Positions 1 to 8,214 of a stretch of DNA of 37,942 nucleotides are shown here, in pieces. The notes beneath the pieces were generated by a model that saw only the letters and a program-made list of their open reading frames with translations, made no database searches and was not told where the DNA came from. Within the stretch, counting starts at the first letter, position 1. Every line of letters begins with the position of its first letter. Source of the stretch: an uncultured archaeon (GTDB taxonomy: Archaea; Halobacteriota; Methanosarcinia; Methanosarcinales; Methanoperedenaceae). A program made the translations under genes and the position numbers. The stretch covers positions 1 through 37,942 of the forward strand of contig CABMCA010000055.1 in NCBI GenBank assembly GCA_902384525.1. Reading direction: 5' to 3'.

Positions 1-206
1 TATTTTTAAATGTAGAAGATATTGTAGCCATGGTCAGTAGCAGGTAATATCATTACATTAAAGAATAAATAAGTATTTATTGTGATGATATTACTTTGAC
101 CATAACTGAATTATGTAACTGTGCCCACGCTTTTTGATATATATTTAAATCCTTTTATGGCAGTCCTCACATAACGCTCAGTGGGTTTCGCTCTTATCAA
201 CGATGG
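1..206. other. Intergenic region without recognisable gene
   Basis: No open frame of useful length or RNA gene is visible. An AT-rich box around 137-152 (GATATATATTTAAA) looks like an archaeal TATA element and could fire in either direction, but a leftward reading from about 112 stops after eight codons. This may be the downstream spacer of the leftward RNA methylase gene. Confidence 0.4.
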
Positions 207-228
207 ATTTTCACGGATCCATGAAAAT
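207..228. terminator. Palindrome directly after the RNA methylase stop codon
   Basis: Arms ATTTTCA and TGAAAAT flank a GGATCC centre, giving a 22-bp palindrome with one mismatched pair. It abuts the leftward stop codon at 229-231, so the transcript could form a hairpin there. No T-run follows on the minus strand, so a classical terminator is not certain. Confidence 0.35.
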
Positions 229-1590
229 TTACTTTTTGATCATGACAGCGCCGAAAAACCCATCAGTATTATGAACATGCGGTAATAACCTGAAAAATCC
301 GTCTTCACAGGTTAATTTGCCAGATTCAAAATCATGCATTTCCGATACGGGAACCAGGCAAAAATCCTTTCTCTCAGAAAGAAAACCGCGCACATTATCC
401 TCATTTTCCTCCCTGCTTATCGTGCATGTGACATAGACCAGTCTTCCTCCGGATTTAACAAGCCTGCTGTATTCGCTTAATATCTCTTTCTGTTTCGCTG
501 CAAGTTCTTTGACATCATCCCGGGTCAACCGCCATTTCGAATCCGGGTTCCTCCTGAAAACCCCCATGCCTGAGCAGGGCGCATCTATGAAAACGCAATC
601 CGCCATATTATTATATTCATTTAATGCCTCCCTGTTCGCGGTCTTAATATTGAACGCACCGGCTTTTCCCGCACGGCGCCGCAGGTTCGAAAGTTTAACA
701 GCCGACAGGTCTGAAGCGATTATTGCCCCACGGTTTTTCATCAGTCCTGAAAGGAAAAGGGATTTTCCGCCATTCCCTGCACATGCATCAATTACAAGTT
801 CTCCTGGCTTTACCCCTGTAAGAAGCGTAACAAGCTGGCTTCCTTCGTCCTGCACCTCGAAAAGCCCTTCCTTAAAAGCCCGGGTTTTAAAAATATCTTC
901 TTTCTTATTAACAATCAGGCCAGATGGTGATAATTCCGTTCTTAATGAAGAATATCCCTCTTCATCAAGCGCTTTTTGAAGTGATCCGATATCCGATTTC
1001 AGTGGATTCACCCTGATCGTTAAAGGCGGCTCCATGTTATTAGAACTGCACAAAGCCTCAACTTCTTTAACCGACCCCAGTTCTGTAAGCCATTTTTCAA
1101 CTATCCAGCGTGGGTGTGAATGGTATGCACAAATATATTCGATCCGAACTTTTTCAGGATCAGGGAAGATGACCGTATTTTTATTCTTTAATACTGCTTC
1201 AACCGTTCTTTTTACGAATCCGCTTAACTTACTATTGTCCGATGACATCGCTACTGCATTGTTTACTATTCCTGCTGCCGATACATTCGTAAATAAGGCC
1301 TGGTATGTGCATATCCTGAATAAATTAAGTATTTCCGGATCAAGATTTGTCATAGTGGCTCTTGATGCGTGTCCAATTATGTAATCCAGCCTTCCCGGAT
1401 GGCGCAAGATCCCATAAACGAGATCAACGATAACAGTTTTTTCACCAGATGAAAAATCTTCATTTTTAAAAAGCTCACTAATAATGATATCAGGATATTT
1501 TTTCCCCTGGAGTATTGAGTTCAATAGCAAAAGAACTGAATTATAGCTCTTTTGCCTGATAAGAACATTACTTTTATTATTCTTTCTCAA
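229..1590 (-). CDS. RNA (cytosine-C5) methyltransferase, NOL1/NOP2/Sun family
   Basis: A 453-residue SAM-dependent RNA m5C methyltransferase, similar in layout to bacterial RsmB. Residues about 10-140 form a NusB-like helical RNA-binding domain. The Rossmann-fold catalytic domain carries SAM motif I DACAGNGGKS (268-277), the release cysteine in APCSGMG (C339) and the catalytic nucleophile in VTCTIS (C389). Both family cysteines are present, so the enzyme should be active; whether the target is rRNA or tRNA cannot be read from sequence. The ATG lies inside the upstream ZPR1 gene (14-bp overlap), making it the last gene of a leftward run of ZPR1, SepF and PUA genes. Length is normal for the NusB-containing subgroup. 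Confidence 0.93.
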   Translation of the reverse strand: MRKNNKSNVLIRQKSYNSVLLLLNSILQGKKYPDIIISELFKNEDFSSGEKTVIVDLVYGILRHPGRLDYIIGHASRATMTNLDPEILNLFRICTYQALFTNVSAAGIVNNAVAMSSDNSKLSGFVKRTVEAVLKNKNTVIFPDPEKVRIEYICAYHSHPRWIVEKWLTELGSVKEVEALCSSNNMEPPLTIRVNPLKSDIGSLQKALDEEGYSSLRTELSPSGLIVNKKEDIFKTRAFKEGLFEVQDEGSQLVTLLTGVKPGELVIDACAGNGGKSLFLSGLMKNRGAIIASDLSAVKLSNLRRRAGKAGAFNIKTANREALNEYNNMADCVFIDAPCSGMGVFRRNPDSKWRLTRDDVKELAAKQKEILSEYSRLVKSGGRLVYVTCTISREENEDNVRGFLSERKDFCLVPVSEMHDFESGKLTCEDGFFRLLPHVHNTDGFFGAVMIKK

Positions 1591-2158
1591 AAATGATCAT
1601 ACCCGTCTTAAGACAAGCCGCCTCTTCTTGCGTAAGTTCCCTGTGTGTTGCTTTTTCTGCAATTATGGCGCTATTGCCCAGAGGATCTTCGATAATAACT
1701 GTAATTTCAAATTCCCCGGCTTTGATCTTCTCGATGATAGATTGTAATTCCTGTGCGCGCCTGGTTTTAGGTTCTTCATTCCATCTTACTACCATCTCCA
1801 GGATATCACTCACCCTGTCAAGCACGCCTTCGATATTTGAAATAAACGATTCAGAAGCTGGTCCTGGTTCTATATCGACCCCTAGTTCCGGTATCCTTAT
1901 TGTTCCTGATGTCGAGCGAACCACACGCGCATCAATGTCGTCCCGCGTCGTGACTTTCAATTCATATCGAACGGGTTTGCGCTGGTCCATGATCATGGTA
2001 TCAGAGTATCTTAAACCGCATTCACACTTTGAAGTAATATGCATTACTTCACCAAAAAAAGGAATATTATCTTTTACCCAGTTTGTAACAAGTTCTTTGC
2101 TACAAAGAGGGCAAACGCTTCTGGTAATTGTTAAAATACTGCCTGATTCTGAGTTCAC
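1577..2158 (-). CDS. ZPR1-type zinc-finger protein
   Basis: 193 residues, the usual size of archaeal single-domain ZPR1 proteins (eukaryotic ZPR1 has two copies). The N-terminal zinc ribbon is CPLC (17-20), closed by a CEC motif near residues 44-46. It is followed by the ZPR1 beta-domain with the characteristic run SDTMIMDQRKPVRYELKV and RSTSGTIRIPELGVDIEPG split over residues 52-100. Eukaryotic ZPR1 binds elongation factor EF-1A and helps it fold; a similar role for archaeal aEF1A is inference. Its ATG overlaps the sepF stop by 4 bp (ATGA), implying translational coupling, and its 3' end overlaps the RNA methylase start. Confidence 0.88.
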   Translation of the reverse strand: MNSESGSILTITRSVCPLCSKELVTNWVKDNIPFFGEVMHITSKCECGLRYSDTMIMDQRKPVRYELKVTTRDDIDARVVRSTSGTIRIPELGVDIEPGPASESFISNIEGVLDRVSDILEMVVRWNEEPKTRRAQELQSIIEKIKAGEFEITVIIEDPLGNSAIIAEKATHRELTQEEAACLKTGMIIFEKE

Positions 2159-2523
2159 TTTAACTTTTGCCTGTCTATACGCATGCCACGCGGGGTCACG
2201 ATCACCTGGTCTTCTTTGATCATCGCGATATCACCATGTACATCATTGACAACTGCTTTCAGGTCTTTGATCGCCCTGTCAAAAACCATTTTATCTTTTT
2301 TTGCAGGCGAGACATCGATCATCAGGATATTGCCGTCATAAATTTGTTTTTTTAATTCAGGCATCATTTCAAGTCCTGATAATTCAGCTATTTTTATATA
2401 AGTGTTGGCTGTTTCACCCTGAAAACCCTCTTCATATTCTGAAAGATCAAGTTCCTGATATTCATCCGCATCTGATTTTGTCTTCTTCCCGCCGCCAAAA
2501 AGATTATCTATAAATTTACCCAT
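2155..2523 (-). CDS. sepF: Archaeal SepF, FtsZ membrane anchor
   Basis: A 122-residue SepF/DUF552 protein. The first ~12 residues (MGKFIDNLFGGG) form a short amphipathic membrane-targeting helix, followed by an acidic linker (about 17-40) and the compact SepF core (about 40-118). In archaea studied so far SepF tethers FtsZ to the membrane at midcell, where FtsA is absent. The 48-bp gap to the upstream PUA gene holds an AGGTG ribosome-binding site and a TATA-like stretch, so an internal promoter is possible. It is translationally coupled to the ZPR1 gene. FtsZ itself is not adjacent, although an FtsZ-superfamily gene lies at 19587. Confidence 0.9.
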   Translation of the reverse strand: MGKFIDNLFGGGKKTKSDADEYQELDLSEYEEGFQGETANTYIKIAELSGLEMMPELKKQIYDGNILMIDVSPAKKDKMVFDRAIKDLKAVVNDVHGDIAMIKEDQVIVTPRGMRIDRQKLK

Positions 2524-2571
2524 GAAATATTCACCTTTACTTCGTACTCCTTATTGTTTATATCTATTTAT

Positions 2572-3054
2572 TTATTTCTGTTCAAGGTTCCAGATTTCAT
2601 CCCCTACATAGTGTATGGACTTTACTGCCTTGCCTTTTCCCCCGACCATTTCTTTTCCTACCATAAGGGCTCTTCCGATACCGATCGCTTTCCCATGTGC
2701 TTTCTCTACGATGATGACAAGATCGCCTATGTTTATAGCTGGATCTGCTTCAACAATCCCCGGGCTCATCGTGTCAGCTCCGTTTATGATGAACCTCACA
2801 GCCCCCGGATCAACAAGGACTATGCGGCGCGCCGGGTTCAATTTAAGGGCGCCTTTTACAGTAGGAAATATTTTTCCGTCTATCTTAAATAAAAGAGGTT
2901 CCCCATCCACAAAAATGAAATCCTGTCCCTCACTTTCTACATATTCAAGCTTCCTGCCCTCAAATGATGATGCATCACCAAATGCCTCGACAATATCATT
3001 TACAAGAGCTTTCTGATCTGTTTTTCTTAATACATTCCTTGATTTTATTTTCAT
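2572..3054 (-). CDS. PUA-domain RNA-binding protein, MCT-1/Tma20-like
   Basis: 160 residues with an N-terminal pre-PUA domain (about 1-75) and a C-terminal PUA domain (about 77-155; run ALKLNPARRIVLVDPGAVRF then a GIV-x-AD segment). This is the architecture of archaeal COG2016 proteins, related to eukaryotic MCT-1/Tma20 and the N-terminal half of eIF2D, which act on ribosomes and initiator tRNA. A function in translation is inference from the family. The ATG has a GGTGAG ribosome-binding site five bases upstream and is divergent from the lsm gene. Confidence 0.85.
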   Translation of the reverse strand: MKIKSRNVLRKTDQKALVNDIVEAFGDASSFEGRKLEYVESEGQDFIFVDGEPLLFKIDGKIFPTVKGALKLNPARRIVLVDPGAVRFIINGADTMSPGIVEADPAINIGDLVIIVEKAHGKAIGIGRALMVGKEMVGGKGKAVKSIHYVGDEIWNLEQK

Positions 3055-3138
3055 TGCTCACCAATAGTTTTAAATATTGTACGAACTACTTTGGTGCACT
3101 ATTGAATTAATGGTTTATTAATATTAAGGAGCGTTTTT
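3055..3138. promoter_or_regulatory. Divergent promoter region between PUA and lsm genes
   Basis: TTTTAAATATT at 3068-3078 is a good TATA box for the rightward lsm-rpl37e transcript, with AAGGAG (3126-3131) as ribosome-binding site seven bases before the lsm ATG. Two interleaved inverted repeats sit around it: CACCAA (3059-3064) with TTGGTG (3091-3096), and CAATAG (3062-3067) with CTATTG (3099-3104). They could be an operator, but no regulator is known. Confidence 0.55.
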
Positions 3139-3354
3139 ATGGGAAACAGACCCCTCGACATTCTAAACAATGCGTTAAATAAGTCAGTATTGATACGGTT
3201 AAAAGGCCAGAGAGAGTTCAGAGGCGAATTACAGGGATACGATATCCATATGAATATCGTCCTGGCTAATGCCGAGGAAATAAAAGAGAACGGAACGAAA
3301 AAACTTGGAACAGCAGTTGTACGCGGGGATAATATAGTATTTATTTCTCCATAA
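3139..3354 (+). CDS. Sm-like archaeal protein (SmAP/Lsm)
   Basis: 71 residues forming one Sm fold: Sm1 motif around residues 16-45 ([20 protein letters not shown], with the DxHMN uridine-binding loop) and Sm2 around 55-66 ([14 protein letters not shown], with the RGDN loop). These proteins form heptameric rings that bind U-rich RNA. The ring residues (D, N in Sm1; R, G, D/N in Sm2) are intact. It is followed 22 bp later by the L37e gene, the standard archaeal lsm-rpl37e pair. Confidence 0.96.
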   Translation: MGNRPLDILNNALNKSVLIRLKGQREFRGELQGYDIHMNIVLANAEEIKENGTKKLGTAVVRGDNIVFISP

Positions 3355-3376
3355 GATTTAAAAAGGTGATTAAAAT

Positions 3377-3547
3377 ATGTCAAAAGGTACGCCTTCATTC
3401 GGTAAGAACCAGAAGAAAACACATGTTATATGCAGAAGATGCGGAAAAGCATCAATGAACACGCACACAAAAATGTGCGCATCGTGTGGTTTCGGTAAGA
3501 CCACACACATGAGATCCTACAAATGGCAGGAAAAATGCGGTTACTAA
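3377..3547 (+). CDS. rpl37e: 50S ribosomal protein L37e
   Basis: A 56-residue zinc-ribbon ribosomal protein starting [16 protein letters not shown]. The zinc ligands are CRRC (C19, C22) and CASC (C34, C37), followed by the conserved [12 protein letters not shown] segment. Its GGTGA ribosome-binding site (3365-3369) precedes the ATG. It is co-transcribed with lsm, and the purF gene starts 11 bp after the stop. Confidence 0.96.
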   Translation: MSKGTPSFGKNQKKTHVICRRCGKASMNTHTKMCASCGFGKTTHMRSYKWQEKCGY

Positions 3548-3558
3548 GGTGACCACGG

Positions 3559-4959
3559 TTGCATGAAGAATGCGGCATAGTCGGTGTCTCTTTTAAAGAG
3601 GAGACATCTGCCGCACTATCAATCTACTATGCACTTTTTGCTCTCCAGCACAGGGGACAGGAATCCGCAGGAATAACTGTTCATGATGGCAGCCAGGTCC
3701 GTACCTTAAAAGGTATGGGTCTTGTGCCAGATGTTTTTAACAAGGCAGATATACAGAAACTCAAAGGTCATGTAGGGATAGGACATGTCCGATATTCAAC
3801 TACAGGCAGTTCAAAGATCGAGAATTGCCAGCCTCTTCTTGTAAGTTTTAAGAGCGGAACTATAGCTATCGCCCATAATGGTAATCTTGTAAACTCAAAA
3901 GAACTGAGGACTGAGCTTGAGAAAGAGGGACGGATATTCTTATCCGAATCAGACACTGAAGTCATAGCTCATCTCCTTGTCAAGGAACTGATGCATAGCG
4001 AGCTTAAAGATGCAGTTAAAGATGTAATAAAAAAACTTGTCGGTTCATATTCGCTTGCTATCCTGATAGATAAAACAGTTATTGTTATTCGTGACCCGCT
4101 TGGCATAAAACCGCTGTGTTTTGGCTCGCTCGACAATGGTTATGTTGTAGCGTCCGAGAGTGTTGCCATTGATATTTTGAACGGGCAGCTGATACGTGAT
4201 GTAGCTCCTGGCGAAATGCTTGTTTTCAACAATGGGACTTACGAAAGCCACCAGCTGGTAAAATCAAAAAATACTGCCCATTGTGTATTTGAATATATTT
4301 ATTTCGCAAGGCCGGATTCAGTCATAGATGGCCGGCTTGTATATAATGTGAGGATGCGAATAGGAGAGATGCTTTTTAAGGAGCACCCGGCTATAGCAGA
4401 TATCGTTTCGCCTGTTCCTGATTCAGGCATCACATATGCGATCGGTTTCTCAAAGAAATCGGGTATTGATTATATGGAAGGGCTTATGAAGAACCGCTAC
4501 ATAGGCAGGACATTCATTATGCCAGGGCAGGATATGAGAGAAACGGCAGTCAGGCTGAAACTGAACACTATAAAACCAAATATTGAGAGTAAAAGCATTG
4601 TCCTCATCGATGACAGTATTGTGCGCGGAACAACTTCGCGCCGTATAATAGATATGATCCGTAAATCAGGCACAAGGGAGATCCATATGCGAGTAGCAAG
4701 CCCTCCCATTATTTCTCCATGTTATCTGGGGATCGATATGGCAACACGTGAAGAACTTATAGCTGCGCACAAGACAGTAAAAGGCGTTGAGGCCTTAATA
4801 AATGCAGATTCCCTGGGATATTTAAGTATTGATGGACTTGTGGAATCCATAGGGATACCGGTGGATGATCTATGCCTGGGGTGTTTGAGCGGGATATATC
4901 CGGTTGAAATCCCGGGAGAGAAATGCATAAAGAGGCAATTGAAATTGTCGGAATTCTAA
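3559..4959 (+). CDS. purF: Amidophosphoribosyltransferase
   Basis: 466 residues. It catalyses the first committed step of purine synthesis, transferring glutamine-derived ammonia to PRPP. The start is TTG with GGTGA (3548-3552) upstream; this leaves a four-residue propeptide before the glutaminase nucleophile (C5, CGIVGV). The glutaminase domain covers about 5-230 (GHVRYST at 75-81, HNGN at 107-110). The PRT domain has the PRPP loop VLIDDSIVRGTTS (348-360). Four cysteines (C242, C388, C439, C442) match the [4Fe-4S] ligands of the Bacillus-type enzyme, so this is the iron-sulfur, oxygen-sensitive form with a cleaved propeptide. Full length and intact. Confidence 0.97.
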   Translation: MHEECGIVGVSFKEETSAALSIYYALFALQHRGQESAGITVHDGSQVRTLKGMGLVPDVFNKADIQKLKGHVGIGHVRYSTTGSSKIENCQPLLVSFKSGTIAIAHNGNLVNSKELRTELEKEGRIFLSESDTEVIAHLLVKELMHSELKDAVKDVIKKLVGSYSLAILIDKTVIVIRDPLGIKPLCFGSLDNGYVVASESVAIDILNGQLIRDVAPGEMLVFNNGTYESHQLVKSKNTAHCVFEYIYFARPDSVIDGRLVYNVRMRIGEMLFKEHPAIADIVSPVPDSGITYAIGFSKKSGIDYMEGLMKNRYIGRTFIMPGQDMRETAVRLKLNTIKPNIESKSIVLIDDSIVRGTTSRRIIDMIRKSGTREIHMRVASPPIISPCYLGIDMATREELIAAHKTVKGVEALINADSLGYLSIDGLVESIGIPVDDLCLGCLSGIYPVEIPGEKCIKRQLKLSEF

Positions 4960-5007
4960 GGGAAAACTAAAAAAGAGGGAACTTCTATTAGACAGTGAGG
5001 CACAACT

Positions 5008-5640
5008 ATGGGCATAATAAAAAGGCTGGGACTTAATTTTTCCTGGTTGAAAAGACTATTTAAGAGAAAAAAAGCGAAAATCGGAATATATGGCCCCCCC
5101 AATGCTGGTAAAACTACACTGGCCAACAGGATCGTCAGGGATTGGACCGGGGATGCCATGGGTTCGGTATCCCATATTCCGCATGAGACACGAAGAGCAA
5201 GAAGGCGTGAAGATGTTACAATAGTGAGTAACGGTTCTTCCGTAACACTGGATATTATAGATACACCAGGAATTGCTACAAAGATCGATTTTCACGATTT
5301 CATGACTTTCGGACTCCCGGAGGAGGAATCGAAACGACGCGCCAAAGAGGCAACAGAAGGCGTAATGGAATCTGTCAAATGGCTTGAAGACTTAGATGGC
5401 GTAATACTGGTAATGGATGCAACCGAAGACCCGTATACCCAGGTTAATGTTGTCATAATTGGAAATTTTGAAGCCCGGAAGCTTCCCATATTGATAGCAG
5501 CAAACAAGATAGACCTTCCAAATTCATCACCGGCAAGGATACAAAGCGCTTTTCCCCAACATCCGCTTGTTCCCATATCCGCTCTTGATGGGAAGAACAT
5601 AGATTTATTGTATAAAGAAATTGCAGAGCATTTCGGGTGA
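5008..5640 (+). CDS. arvA: Era-like small GTPase ArvA/OapA
   Basis: 210 residues with a full G domain: G1 GPPNAGKT (29-36), G3 DTPG (85-88), G4 NKID (166-169), G5 SAL (191-193). A basic amphipathic stretch (about 12-22, WLKRLFKRKKA) precedes the G domain and could contact membrane. The next two genes encode a DUF2073 protein and a zinc-ribbon protein, which is the conserved euryarchaeal OapABC/ArvABC cluster. In Haloferax volcanii this GTPase is required for extracellular vesicle formation and was earlier called origin-associated. Assignment rests on the three-gene order plus the G domain; the function in this lineage is inferred. Confidence 0.87.
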   Translation: MGIIKRLGLNFSWLKRLFKRKKAKIGIYGPPNAGKTTLANRIVRDWTGDAMGSVSHIPHETRRARRREDVTIVSNGSSVTLDIIDTPGIATKIDFHDFMTFGLPEEESKRRAKEATEGVMESVKWLEDLDGVILVMDATEDPYTQVNVVIIGNFEARKLPILIAANKIDLPNSSPARIQSAFPQHPLVPISALDGKNIDLLYKEIAEHFG

Positions 5641-5644
5641 TTAT

Positions 5645-6001
5645 ATGAAAGGAATTCAGATGGATTTAATATCGGAAGAAAAACTTGATGCCATGACTTC
5701 CATGGAAAAAGTGAGGTTGATTCTTGACGAAGTGCGAAACGGAAAGATACTCATACTTGAAAAAGGGCTTACTCCCAATGAACAGACAAAACTAATTGAA
5801 CTTACAATGGCAGAGATAGAACCTGATGATTTTTCAGGAATTGAGATCGAAAGTTACCCTGTAAAACAAAACGAAAATTTCCTGAATAAACTTTTTGGAA
5901 AAACAACCCTCAAGACACGCCTTACGGTTATAGGCCCGGCATCACAGTTAAAAACAATTAGAAAAGATAGGGATCTAATAAGCGCATTAGTCTCACCATA
6001 A
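5645..6001 (+). CDS. arvB: DUF2073 protein ArvB/OapB
   Basis: 118 residues from the ATG at 5645, chosen because GGGTGA (around 5633-5638) lies at a suitable distance; an upstream in-frame ATG at 5621 overlaps arvA and has no obvious site. The protein is a small mixed alpha/beta DUF2073 protein (run GLTPNEQTKLIELTMAEIEP in the middle, FGKTTLKTRLTVIGPASQLK near the C-terminus) without transmembrane segments. It is the middle gene of the ArvABC cluster and is presumed to work with the GTPase; no biochemical activity can be read from it. Confidence 0.82.
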   Translation: MKGIQMDLISEEKLDAMTSMEKVRLILDEVRNGKILILEKGLTPNEQTKLIELTMAEIEPDDFSGIEIESYPVKQNENFLNKLFGKTTLKTRLTVIGPASQLKTIRKDRDLISALVSP

Positions 6002-6004
6002 GCT

Positions 6005-6442
6005 ATGCCACATAAATGCACAAGATGCGAGAGCATATTCAAGGACGGCGCAGCCATCATATTGAACGGCTGCCCGAAATGCGGGTGGAATAAGTTCCTT
6101 TATGTGAGAGATGACTCATCCGCGCCCGGACCAGCCGCAAAAATCGAGACTGCGGCAAACACAGGTCAAATATCCCCTGAAGCTTCGAATTTCATAAGAG
6201 AAGTCGATGAGATACTGGGAATTAAGGAAGAAAAAACCGAATTAAAAAATGAACCTAAAGCTGAAAATGCACAAAAAGAGATCGGGGACAGGATCGAATC
6301 AATCAGGATAGTATCGCCAGGGCAGTACGAATTAAATCTTGAATCGCTGCTTGAAAGAAAAGAAATTGTCATGGCGCTCAAAGAAGATGGCACATATATC
6401 GTTAATTTGCCATCTGTCTTTAAGAAAAAGAAGGATCACTGA
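6005..6442 (+). CDS. arvC: Zinc-ribbon protein ArvC/OapC
   Basis: 145 residues. The N-terminal zinc ribbon is CTRC (about 5-8) and CPKC (about 23-26), then a low-complexity acidic and alanine-rich linker (about 40-95), then a conserved C-terminal domain (about 97-140, SIRIVSPGQYELNLESLLER). This matches the OapC/ArvC family and completes the arvABC cluster, starting three bases after the arvB stop. The last seven bases overlap the convergent gene on the other strand. Confidence 0.83.
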   Translation: MPHKCTRCESIFKDGAAIILNGCPKCGWNKFLYVRDDSSAPGPAAKIETAANTGQISPEASNFIREVDEILGIKEEKTELKNEPKAENAQKEIGDRIESIRIVSPGQYELNLESLLERKEIVMALKEDGTYIVNLPSVFKKKKDH

Positions 6443-6900
6443 CGGTAGAATTTTGTTGGTGTAGCATTACGGCCTGAATATTCAACAGCATGCTTATCTC
6501 CAGGAAGATAAATAAATATCGTATTAAGAGTGCTTCCAAAACTAACAGATTCATGAATATAATAATTTACATTCTTATCATACCTTGAAATATTTTTCAC
6601 ATGCAGAATTGTCTTATCCTGATCTATCTTTATAATCTCATAACTGAAATTTGAGAAGAGTTCCTGTATCTTTGGCTCGATACTTTTTCCACCCATTAAA
6701 ATAATATACATTTTTGGAATAGTACCAAGATCATAATTCACTATGAATTCAGCATCTGTCTTATCGAATTTTATTGTAACTGATGAGATCTCAAAAGTGC
6801 GGCTGCCTGGCGACCCTCCGGACAATGGGAGAAATAAGAACAATAATACAATAAGAAATATCACAGGGATTAGTTTTTTCATCAGGGATTTGTTATGCAT
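6436..6900 (-). CDS. Small exported protein of unknown function
   Basis: 154 residues. An N-terminal hydrophobic segment (about 10-28, LIPVIFLIVLLFLFLPLSG) preceded by lysines is a signal peptide or membrane anchor. The remaining ~120 residues are beta-rich and extracellular in character, with potential N-glycosylation sites (NFS, NIS, NAT). No known domain is recognised. It is convergent with arvC (7-bp tail-to-tail overlap) and divergent from mdh. Confidence 0.6.
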   Translation of the reverse strand: MHNKSLMKKLIPVIFLIVLLFLFLPLSGGSPGSRTFEISSVTIKFDKTDAEFIVNYDLGTIPKMYIILMGGKSIEPKIQELFSNFSYEIIKIDQDKTILHVKNISRYDKNVNYYIHESVSFGSTLNTIFIYLPGDKHAVEYSGRNATPTKFYRQ

Positions 6901-6986
6901 TCCGCCAATATATCCTTTGCGTCAAATGTGGATAACTATTATCGTCCATTAATCACCTTCATACCAAAAAATCCAGGTGAACATAG

Positions 6987-7916
6987 ATGCCAAAAATCAC
7001 AATTATCGGTGCAGGAGCGGTTGGTTCGACTGCCGCGCAAAGAATAGCAGAAAAAGAACTCGGGGATGTAGTAATGACAGATATAGTTGAAGGGCTGCCC
7101 CAGGGTAAAGCTCTTGACATTCTGGAAGCTGGCCCGCTTCTTGGTTATGATTCAAATATTATCGGAACGAACGATTATAAGGATATTGAAGGCTCGGATG
7201 TAGTTGTCATTACTGCCGGAATAGCAAGAAAACCAGGCATGACAAGGGAAGACCTGTTGAAAATCAATACTAAAATAATAACCGATGTCTCACAGAATAT
7301 CAAACGTTATGCGCCAGATTCTGTGGTTATCACTGTCACGAACCCGCTTGATATAATGACTTATGTGTCCATGAAAACCACAGGTTTTGAACCAAACCGG
7401 GTCTTCGGTATGAGCGGTGTACTTGATTCGGGCAGGTTTGCCACATTTATTGCGCTTGAACTTGGCTGTTCGGTGCGGGATATTAAAGCGATGGTTCTTG
7501 GAGGGCACGGGGATACAATGGTGCCTCTTCCCCGGTTTACAACCGTGTCAGGTGTCCCGATCACAGAGCTGATGCCGGAATCAACAATCAATCGGCTTGT
7601 TGACCGGACGATCAACGGGGGAGCTGAGATCGTCAACCTTCTCAAAACCGGGAGCGCATTTTACGCCCCATCCGCAGCTGTGACAAATATGGTTGAAGCT
7701 GTGATAAAGGATACAAAACGTATTCTCCCGGTATGTGCTTATTTGAATGGGGAGTATGGCAAGAAAGACATCTATCTTGGGGTTCCGGTAAAAATTGGAA
7801 GGAAAGGTATTGAGGAAATCCTTGAACTTGAACTGACTGTTGAAGAGAAAAAAGCCCTGGATAGATCTGCAGAAGCTGTAAAGTCAGGAATTGCATCTCT
7901 TAATGCTGTGGGTTAA
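6987..7916 (+). CDS. mdh: Malate dehydrogenase (NAD-dependent, LDH-like type)
   Basis: 309 residues of the lactate/malate dehydrogenase family. The Rossmann motif GAGAVGS is at 8-14, with D32 at the end of the second strand, which favours NAD over NADP. Substrate-binding arginines R81 and R87 lie in the loop ARKPGMTREDLL, the pattern of malate rather than lactate dehydrogenases. The catalytic histidine is H174 in GGHGDTMVPL. It interconverts malate and oxaloacetate in the partial TCA cycle. AGGTGA (6974-6979) precedes the ATG. It is apparently monocistronic. Confidence 0.95.
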   Translation: MPKITIIGAGAVGSTAAQRIAEKELGDVVMTDIVEGLPQGKALDILEAGPLLGYDSNIIGTNDYKDIEGSDVVVITAGIARKPGMTREDLLKINTKIITDVSQNIKRYAPDSVVITVTNPLDIMTYVSMKTTGFEPNRVFGMSGVLDSGRFATFIALELGCSVRDIKAMVLGGHGDTMVPLPRFTTVSGVPITELMPESTINRLVDRTINGGAEIVNLLKTGSAFYAPSAAVTNMVEAVIKDTKRILPVCAYLNGEYGKKDIYLGVPVKIGRKGIEEILELELTVEEKKALDRSAEAVKSGIASLNAVG

Positions 7917-8214
7917 TTCTAAAATTATTAACAAATATTGTCGCATTCATCAGGTATATTTAAACCCCGATTCAAGTAAGAAGACGATTAGTTTCACCCC
8001 GCTTGGCTTTCTCATAAATACTCATAGAATCATTTCTAATCGAGGTGAACAATTTGGATTTATTCTGGAGTGGACTTGTACAGAGAGCATCTGAGCGCAC
8101 AAGGAACGAAAGGAGAAGCTAGTTCAGCGGAGTGCATGAAACTGCTATTCGAGATATAGAAATGGAGAAGAAACCGACAAACTAAGTGATAAAAGGCAAC
8201 AAATATAAATAGAC
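7917..8214. other. Spacer at the left edge of the restriction island
   Basis: This 298-bp stretch contains the left copy of the 42-bp repeat (7925-7966), an inverted repeat CGATTAG (about 7984-7990) with CTAATCG (about 8037-8043), an AGGTGA site (8043-8048) in front of a short open frame from TTG 8054 that meets TAG at 8120 and, read through, TAA at 8183, and a TATA box (AAATATAAATAG, about 8200-8211) just before vsr. The short frame may be a gene remnant; I do not recognise it. Confidence 0.5.
7925..7966 (+). repeat. 42-bp direct repeat, left copy
   Basis: It matches 12747-12788 at 36 of 42 positions, with shared blocks ACAAATATTG, CATTCATCAG and TATATTT. The two copies bracket the Vsr/methyltransferase/nuclease/Z1 operon. 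The TATATTTAAA part of this copy resembles a TATA box, so the repeat contains promoter-like sequence. Confidence 0.75.

Noticed and set aside
150-206. Possible C/D-box sRNA on the minus strand (TTGATAA-like C box, CTGA, GTGAGGA-like C' box).
   Set aside because: The final D box is missing and the C box departs from consensus, so the support is too weak.
1593-2219. 208-codon rightward open frame.
   Set aside because: It is antisense to the ZPR1 gene, whose zinc ligands and family motifs are clear, and it has no recognisable domain.
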